Shown here: positions 59,613-64,000 of the stretch, in pieces
Layout: every line of letters starts with the position of its first letter
Numbering within the stretch: position 1 is the stretch's first letter
DNA from: Fimbriimonadia bacterium
Lineage (GTDB): Bacteria > Armatimonadota > Fimbriimonadia > Fimbriimonadales > GBS-DC
Length of the DNA: 64,000 nucleotides
NCBI GenBank assembly: GCA_026129765.1
Contig: JAHCHP010000018.1
Span: 19,815-83,814 of the forward strand
Reading direction: 5' to 3'
Program-made: the position numbers and the translations under genes
Notes under the pieces: generated by a model
Databases searched by the model: none
What the model was told of the DNA's origin: nothing
The model's input: the letters and a program-made list of their open reading frames with translations, nothing else

Positions 59613-60265
59613 CAGCTCGCGAACTCCACAGACTGGAATCCGAACGAACGAATCAATTGGCTGAGGTTTTCTTCGGCATGAGTACGCGCTTTTTTCAGCA
59701 GGTCGCCTTGCAGGGCTGCTTGCCTCGCTTCGCTCCATGCCAGCAAGCGCGCTTCACGCTCTAAATCTTTGTCGGGGTTGAACACCAGCCAGCCTTTTTC
59801 GCGATGATAAACTTGGGTGACGGCTTCATTCAGCGAAACTTGAAACAATCGGACGGTTGGCAGTTTGATGATCACGCGCTCGCCCTGTACCTGGATATCT
59901 TGCGGTTTCAGATCTTTCAGGTCGATTCCGGCAACCGCCTCGGCTTGCGCTTGCAATCGCACCTTTTCGCCTGCCAAGAAGTCGGGCAGTATGCCGTGTT
60001 CAGTTTTTGCCTCGATCTGGTGCTGAGTCGTTTGGCGCGCCGTTTCCAACCGGTTTAACGCCTGCAGTCTCTCCACGATGACCGGCGCGGTCGCATGCGC
60101 GCTTGAACGCTTTTCAAACAAGTTTGAGACGGCTTGCCGAATACTGTCGCGCATACCTTCGCCCAAAGGCGAACTGAGCAGCGCAAGCAACAGCGTTCCA
60201 CCCGCCACGATGCCTACTGCCCACTGAACGGGCTTACCAACCCAACGAATCAGACTTTTTTTCAT
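59612..60265 (-). CDS. DUF4230 membrane-anchored protein
   Basis: A 217-residue protein with an N-terminal membrane anchor (WAVGIVAGGTLLLALLSS) and a DUF4230 domain: APVIVERLQALNRLETARQT, LPDFLAGEKVRLQAQAEAVA, GIDLKDLKPQDIQVQGERVI and a C-terminal helix KARTHAEENLSQLIRSFG. The family is widespread and of unknown role. It is upstream of the sugar kinase with overlapping stop and start, so the two are one unit. Confidence 0.88.
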   Translation of the reverse strand: MKKSLIRWVGKPVQWAVGIVAGGTLLLALLSSPLGEGMRDSIRQAVSNLFEKRSSAHATAPVIVERLQALNRLETARQTTQHQIEAKTEHGILPDFLAGEKVRLQAQAEAVAGIDLKDLKPQDIQVQGERVIIKLPTVRLFQVSLNEAVTQVYHREKGWLVFNPDKDLEREARLLAWSEARQAALQGDLLKKARTHAEENLSQLIRSFGFQSVEFAS

Positions 60266-60321
60266 TGACCGATACCTCTCTTAAGAATCATACCCAATTA
60301 GACTGCCTCTTAAAACAAAAT

Positions 60322-60355
60322 CCCCTGTCTGTGTGCTGAAAAGCACAGACAGGGG
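60322..60355 (-). terminator. Rho-independent terminator after hppA
   Basis: CCCCTGTCTGTG pairs with CACAGACAGGGG around a short loop. On the complement strand it is followed by ATTTTGTTTT. Confidence 0.85.
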
Positions 60356-60377
60356 ATAAAAAATAAACACCTGACAA

Positions 60378-62405
60378 TCAAACAAACAGAGGCGCAAAGA
60401 CCAGCGAGACAATACCCATCAACTTGATGAGGATGTTCATGCTGGGCCCGGTGGTGTCTTTGAAGGGGTCGCCAACGGTATCGCCCACGACAGTCACTTT
60501 ATGAATTTCGCTGTTCTTACCGCCCATGTTCCCTTCTTCAACCCACTTTTTGGCGTTATCCCATGCGCCGCCAGAGTTCGCCATCATCAAGCCGATGACC
60601 ACGCCCATACCCAGCGATCCCGCTAAGAATCCGCCCAAGGCTTCCAAGCCCAGGAAGTAGCCTACCGCAAGCGGTGAGATGACTGCCATAATGCCTGGCA
60701 TCGCCATTTCACGCAAGGACGCGCTGGTGACGATGTCGATACAGCGATTGTAGTCGGGTTGGCCGCGCCCTTCCAGCAGCCCCAGTTCGTGAAATTGGCG
60801 GCGCACTTCTGTTACCATCTGGTCGGCAGAACGACTGACCGCCTGCAGGGTCAAGGCAGCGAACAGGCTGGGCATGGCGACTCCGATGAAAAACCCGATA
60901 AGTGTTGAAGGTTTAGAAATGTCAATGGCAGTCAGTTCCGATTGCGATTTGAACGCCGCGAACAACGCAAGCGCGGTCAAGGCTGCGCTGCCAATCGCGA
61001 AGCCTTTTCCGATGGCGGCGGTTGTGTTGCCCAACGAGTCCAGTTTGTCCGTGATTTTGCGAACGCTTTCGCCAAAGCCTGCGACTTCGGAGATACCGCC
61101 TGCATTATCGGCGATGGGACCATAACTGTCGATGCTCATCACGATGCCGATGGTGGCTAACATGCCGACACCTGCGAGCGCGATACCATACAATCCAGCT
61201 GCTTCAAAGGATACATAAATCGCCAGCGCAATGCCCATTAAGGGAAGCACCGTACTCATGAACCCGATTGCGATGCCCGACAAGATGTTGGGGGCATATC
61301 CGTATTGCGAGGACTGAGCAATGCGTTTGATGGGTGGACCACTAGTATAGTATTGACTGACCCCGCCAATAAAAACCCCTGCGAGCAGCCCAGAAATCAC
61401 TGCCCAGAAGGGTCTCCAGGTGCCGACCATCTCATGGGTCACCCACCCCGCCAAAGCAATGAAGAGAAGAATGGAAATGGCGGTGGAGCCATTCAACGCA
61501 AGTTGAGGGCTATAGTTTTGAAAAATACGGATGGAGAAAACGCCAATTATCGAAACGATCAGACCGAGGACAATGAGCCCAAGAGGTAACAGCATCCATT
61601 TCCATGCGCTGGCTTCGCTTCCGAGAGCGGCTGCGGCTGCGCCTCCCATCGTCGCGCCGATAACCACTGTCGCGACAGCAGAACCGATATAACTCTCAAA
61701 AAGGTCTGCGCCCATTCCGGCGGTGTCGCCCACGTTATCGCCTACGTTATCTGCCAGCACAGCGGGATTGCGGGGGTCATCTTCTGGGATTCCTGCCTCT
61801 ACCTTCCCTACCAAGTCTGCGCCGACGTCGGCGGCTTTGGTAAAAATACCGCCTCCCACGCGCGCGAACAACGCCACCGAAGACGCGCCCATCGAATAGC
61901 CGGTAAGATATTGCAGCAGAATCGTCTTATCCAAATCTCGTCCGATCATCATCAGAAGTCCGATACCTATGACGCCCAAAGCGGCCACGACCAATCCCAT
62001 GACCGATCCGCCTGTGAAAGCGACGGATAACGACTCGCCGATGCCATGGTCTTTGGCAGCCTGGGTTGCGCGAACCCCGCTGCGTGTGGCGGACTTCATG
62101 CCGATATAGCCTGCCAGCATCGAGCTGAACGCGCCAAAAACATACGCGCCACCGATATAAGGAGCTTTTTCTCGGAAGAGGAAAGAGAGTAAAGCGCACA
62201 ACACAACCACAAAAATAAGAATCACCGAATATTCTCGTCGCAAAAAGATCATCGCGCCGTCGTGGATTTTCTGCGCGTAATCGCGCATCGTTTCATTGCC
62301 TGCGGGATGCTTCAGCATGCGCCAGAAATTCACGCCGGCTAAGCCCATCCCTATTAGACCCAAAACCATTGCCCACATCGGCAACGACTCATTCAAAAAT
62401 CCCAT
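60378..62405 (-). CDS. hppA: Membrane-bound ion-pumping pyrophosphatase, K+-dependent type
   Basis: A 675-residue polytopic pump with about 16 spans. ATG 62405 follows GGAGG; a longer frame opens 10 codons earlier without one. Pyrophosphate site: [20 protein letters not shown] and [12 protein letters not shown], with the C-terminal [14 protein letters not shown]. The K+ marker is [15 protein letters not shown]: Ala and Gly at the two diagnostic places, as in K+-dependent enzymes, where K+-independent pumps have Lys and Thr. It exports H+ or Na+ using pyrophosphate. The leader of about 95 nt contains a hairpin. Confidence 0.95.
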   Translation of the reverse strand: MGFLNESLPMWAMVLGLIGMGLAGVNFWRMLKHPAGNETMRDYAQKIHDGAMIFLRREYSVILIFVVVLCALLSFLFREKAPYIGGAYVFGAFSSMLAGYIGMKSATRSGVRATQAAKDHGIGESLSVAFTGGSVMGLVVAALGVIGIGLLMMIGRDLDKTILLQYLTGYSMGASSVALFARVGGGIFTKAADVGADLVGKVEAGIPEDDPRNPAVLADNVGDNVGDTAGMGADLFESYIGSAVATVVIGATMGGAAAAALGSEASAWKWMLLPLGLIVLGLIVSIIGVFSIRIFQNYSPQLALNGSTAISILLFIALAGWVTHEMVGTWRPFWAVISGLLAGVFIGGVSQYYTSGPPIKRIAQSSQYGYAPNILSGIAIGFMSTVLPLMGIALAIYVSFEAAGLYGIALAGVGMLATIGIVMSIDSYGPIADNAGGISEVAGFGESVRKITDKLDSLGNTTAAIGKGFAIGSAALTALALFAAFKSQSELTAIDISKPSTLIGFFIGVAMPSLFAALTLQAVSRSADQMVTEVRRQFHELGLLEGRGQPDYNRCIDIVTSASLREMAMPGIMAVISPLAVGYFLGLEALGGFLAGSLGMGVVIGLMMANSGGAWDNAKKWVEEGNMGGKNSEIHKVTVVGDTVGDPFKDTTGPSMNILIKLMGIVSLVFAPLFV

Positions 62406-62435
62406 AGTTGACCTCCTAAATAACTCATTGTGCAA

Positions 62436-62472
62436 AAGCGCAACATCCGGCTCTCAGAGGATGCTGCGCTTC
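62436..62472 (-). promoter_or_regulatory. Attenuator-like hairpin in the hppA leader
   Basis: On the complement AAGCGCAGCATCC pairs with GGATGTTGCGCTT (one G-U pair) around TCTGAGAGCC, followed by TTG-rich sequence and then the GGAGG site. The stem is terminator-like but its U-tract is short. Confidence 0.45.
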
Positions 62473-62507
62473 TCATAGAACAAGTGAACAACCCAAATAG
62501 ATGATTA

Positions 62508-62515
62508 AGTATACC
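62508..62515 (-). promoter_or_regulatory. GGTATACT extended -10 box of hppA
   Basis: On the complement strand, about 103 nt before ATG 62405. Here the same box type is used with a long leader. Confidence 0.5.
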
Positions 62516-62858
62516 CGCTTAATGCGTCTTTTGGTTAGATGGAACAATGGAGGTTTGAGAGATGGGTTTGGGGGATGCTTCGCTCCATAGAAAGGCGCAT
62601 AATAACATTCAGAGCCAATGCCTCTGCAGCGCTCGGGACGAAACACCTTTTTCACTCTGAGCGCTACGTAGGGGTCTACTTTTTTGGGCAGAAAAGCGTG
62701 TCTGCCCGTACAGCGTGTCCCGTTTTGAGGATGAGCCTGCTTCGGCTGGCTTCGTCTCGATAGCCCTCCATTCATTCGTAGGAAAAGAGTACAAAAGAGC
62801 CCTTACTGCGCGAGTGGCTCAGGGTTGGCATCAACTGTCCGTCTGAACATGCCACGCC

Positions 62859-64000
62859 CTATCGATTACCCTTAGCGCGATTGTGTGTCTGACAGAGCAT
62901 CTGGCAGTTCTCATCCGAGGAACCACCCCCCTTGCTCCAAGCCGCCACATGGTCGGCGTCCATTTCCTCGAACTTGTAGATTCTGCTCTTGTTCGCATCG
63001 TGCCCTATCGCGCAGAGCGGACAGTTGGAGTTACCGGCGGCTTCTGCAGTCTTTGTTTGCACGGCATAGATGGACCTCTTCGTTGCCTCGTCGAAAACCC
63101 GCACATCTAAGAGCTTCGTGTTGGTCGAGCCGCCGAGAATGTATTCGAAGACTCCGCGCTTGCTCTTGACATACGGATCGCCATAAAGGTGCTGGACTTC
63201 AGCAGAGACTTTGGCAGGGTCATACGCATGGGTGTGGTACTCTTCGTACAGCCTGCCCCACTCCAAGCCACGCATTTCCGGGAGAACGTCGATGAAAACG
63301 GTGGAGACCCAGTCGATCACGCTGTTGAAGTAGGTCTTCAGCTCATGGATGTTGTTATCATAGCGGTGGGCACTCATGTAGCCCCCAATATCGCCCTTGC
63401 TCACCCAGTCCAGGGCGCGCTCCAAAAAATCCTGCCGGTTTGCGCTGCCCTTGATATAAGCGCTCCACTTCTGGATGTTCGCGTTCTGGCTGTTGCTGAA
63501 CTCCGCCTTCGCTAGCGTCACGAACGGTCCCGAGTAGACCGCATTCAAAAGCTCCTGGTTGTTCAGAGGAACGCCCGCGATATTAATCGTCTTGAACCAC
63601 TCCTTAATCTCGCTTTCCGTGCCTTCGCACTCGTAGATCAAGAGTTTGGAGGTGAGAATCTTGTCCCGCTGGTCGGTGGGCAGGCTGTCAAAGTACTTCG
63701 GATTTCCGCCATCCATGATCGCGAATTTGTTTGTGACGAAGCGGCAGATGCTGGTGATCCGTTGCTGTCCGTCTAACACCTCGAACTTATCCTCCTCGAC
63801 CTTGTTGAAGTAGATTAGCCCGAGCGGATAACCCTTGAGAAGCGACTCAATGACCGCCTGCTCTTTCTTGCCGCCGCCATCAGCATAGATGTAGTTGCGC
63901 TGGTACTCCGGCTGAATGGTGAGCTTTCCACTCAGCCCATACAAACCTTTGCCCTCCAATTGGTTGTAGACAAAGCCGTCACAGATGGCGGCAACAGTGA
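62859..64000 (-). CDS. DUF262-HNH protein (GmrSD/ParB-like nuclease), 5' end beyond the window
   Basis: At least 380 residues, open to the right edge. The first visible part reads TVAAICDGFVYNQLEGKGL, so the apparent ATG at 63959 is internal. DUF262 domain: YQRNYIYADGGGKKEQAVIE, GYPLGLIYFNKVEEDKFEVL, DGQQRITSICRFV (the DGQQR motif, nucleotide-binding/ParB-like). The C-terminal HNH nuclease has CPLCAIGHDANKSRIY, DADHVAAWSKGGGSS and CQMLCQTHNRAKGNR. Such proteins act in defence, for example against modified DNA. Its upstream neighbour is outside the window. Confidence 0.9.
   Translation of the reverse strand, partial: TVAAICDGFVYNQLEGKGLYGLSGKLTIQPEYQRNYIYADGGGKKEQAVIESLLKGYPLGLIYFNKVEEDKFEVLDGQQRITSICRFVTNKFAIMDGGNPKYFDSLPTDQRDKILTSKLLIYECEGTESEIKEWFKTINIAGVPLNNQELLNAVYSGPFVTLAKAEFSNSQNANIQKWSAYIKGSANRQDFLERALDWVSKGDIGGYMSAHRYDNNIHELKTYFNSVIDWVSTVFIDVLPEMRGLEWGRLYEEYHTHAYDPAKVSAEVQHLYGDPYVKSKRGVFEYILGGSTNTKLLDVRVFDEATKRSIYAVQTKTAEAAGNSNCPLCAIGHDANKSRIYKFEEMDADHVAAWSKGGGSSDENCQMLCQTHNRAKGNR

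Larger units (their letters stand above)
62406..62858. other. Intergenic region upstream of hppA, 453 bp
   Basis: The first 110 bp hold the hppA leader and promoter. The rest has only small hairpins (for example GGGCAGA 62686-62692 with TCTGCCC 62701-62707) and degenerate repeat fragments. No gene is seen. Confidence 0.6.

Noticed and set aside
62808..62850. tRNA-like stretch (CGCGAGTGGCTCAGGG)
   Set aside because: No T-loop GGTTCRA sequence, no acceptor pairing and no anticodon stem could be formed.

Overview
The window looks like chromosomal DNA of a free-living, flagellated diderm-type bacterium, most probably an uncultured or thermotolerant member of the Armatimonadota (inference, moderate confidence). 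Pointers are a pseudopilin with the [19 protein letters not shown] N-terminus common in that phylum, DUF1549/DUF1553 plus DUF1501 secreted proteins otherwise typical of planctomycetes, four PEP-CTERM proteins, dockerin-like tails, and an otherwise ordinary bacterial housekeeping set. No rRNA, tRNA or CRISPR array was found.

Layout. 1-5.8 kb: edge of a HSHNDY phosphodiesterase-like gene, OsmC, methylisocitrate lyase, a dicarboxylate symporter, a large secreted beta-propeller/dockerin protein and archease. 5.8-8.9 kb: fliK-flgD-flgE. 9.2-11.5 kb: an M43-type metalloprotease and a tandem, frameshifted copy. 11.9-15.9 kb: a double-domain PTPS/QueD-like protein, an ABC exporter pair and a small membrane-anchored protein. 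15.9-20.7 kb: Gfo/Idh oxidoreductase, then pstS-pstC-pstA-surE behind a putative Pho box. 21-24 kb: miaA-hfq-dapF and a TauE-type permease. 24-28.6 kb: DUF1549/DUF1553 and DUF1501. 28.6-30.7 kb: smpB and an IS110/IS1111-type element. 30.8-36.7 kb: RidA, a truncated ALDH homologue, rdgB, htpX (with a possible leader ORF), and rnc-mtnP-MNT-DUF1611. 36.7-42 kb: a polytopic membrane protein, an LPP20-like protein, a DUF433/DUF5615 toxin-antitoxin pair, a UvrA N-terminal fragment and an HD hydrolase. 42-51.5 kb: four PEP-CTERM proteins interleaved with ceramidase-like, GNAT, purM, glycosyltransferase and M28 peptidase genes. 51.5-54.8 kb: DinB and nrnA-truB-ribF. 55-58.7 kb: two dockerin-tailed exoproteins and a pseudopilin. 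58.7-64 kb: GlcNAc-kinase-like, DUF4230, hppA and a DUF262-HNH gene running off the right edge.

Two expression styles stand out. Many intracellular genes have a GGTATAAT-like box ending only 5-11 nt before the start codon and no Shine-Dalgarno, which suggests leaderless mRNAs. Most secreted, flagellar and downstream operon genes instead have GGAGG-type ribosome sites. Two promoters (pstS and the 3.0-5.2 kb exoprotein) carry 11-bp-spaced repeats shaped like Pho boxes directly before the -10 box, linking phosphate uptake and an exoprotein. The intergenic spaces contain a dispersed palindromic repeat family, and the IS element abuts one copy.

Most notable items: the leaderless promoter motif, the PTPS-like fusion with reciprocally degenerate active sites, the putative Pho regulon, shared upstream motifs of the PEP-CTERM genes, a family of dockerin-like tails, a candidate switching RNA before the M28 gene, the candidate bridge RNA of the IS element, the htpX leader ORF, and the UvrA fragment. 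All functional statements come from reading the sequence and family knowledge; no search was run.
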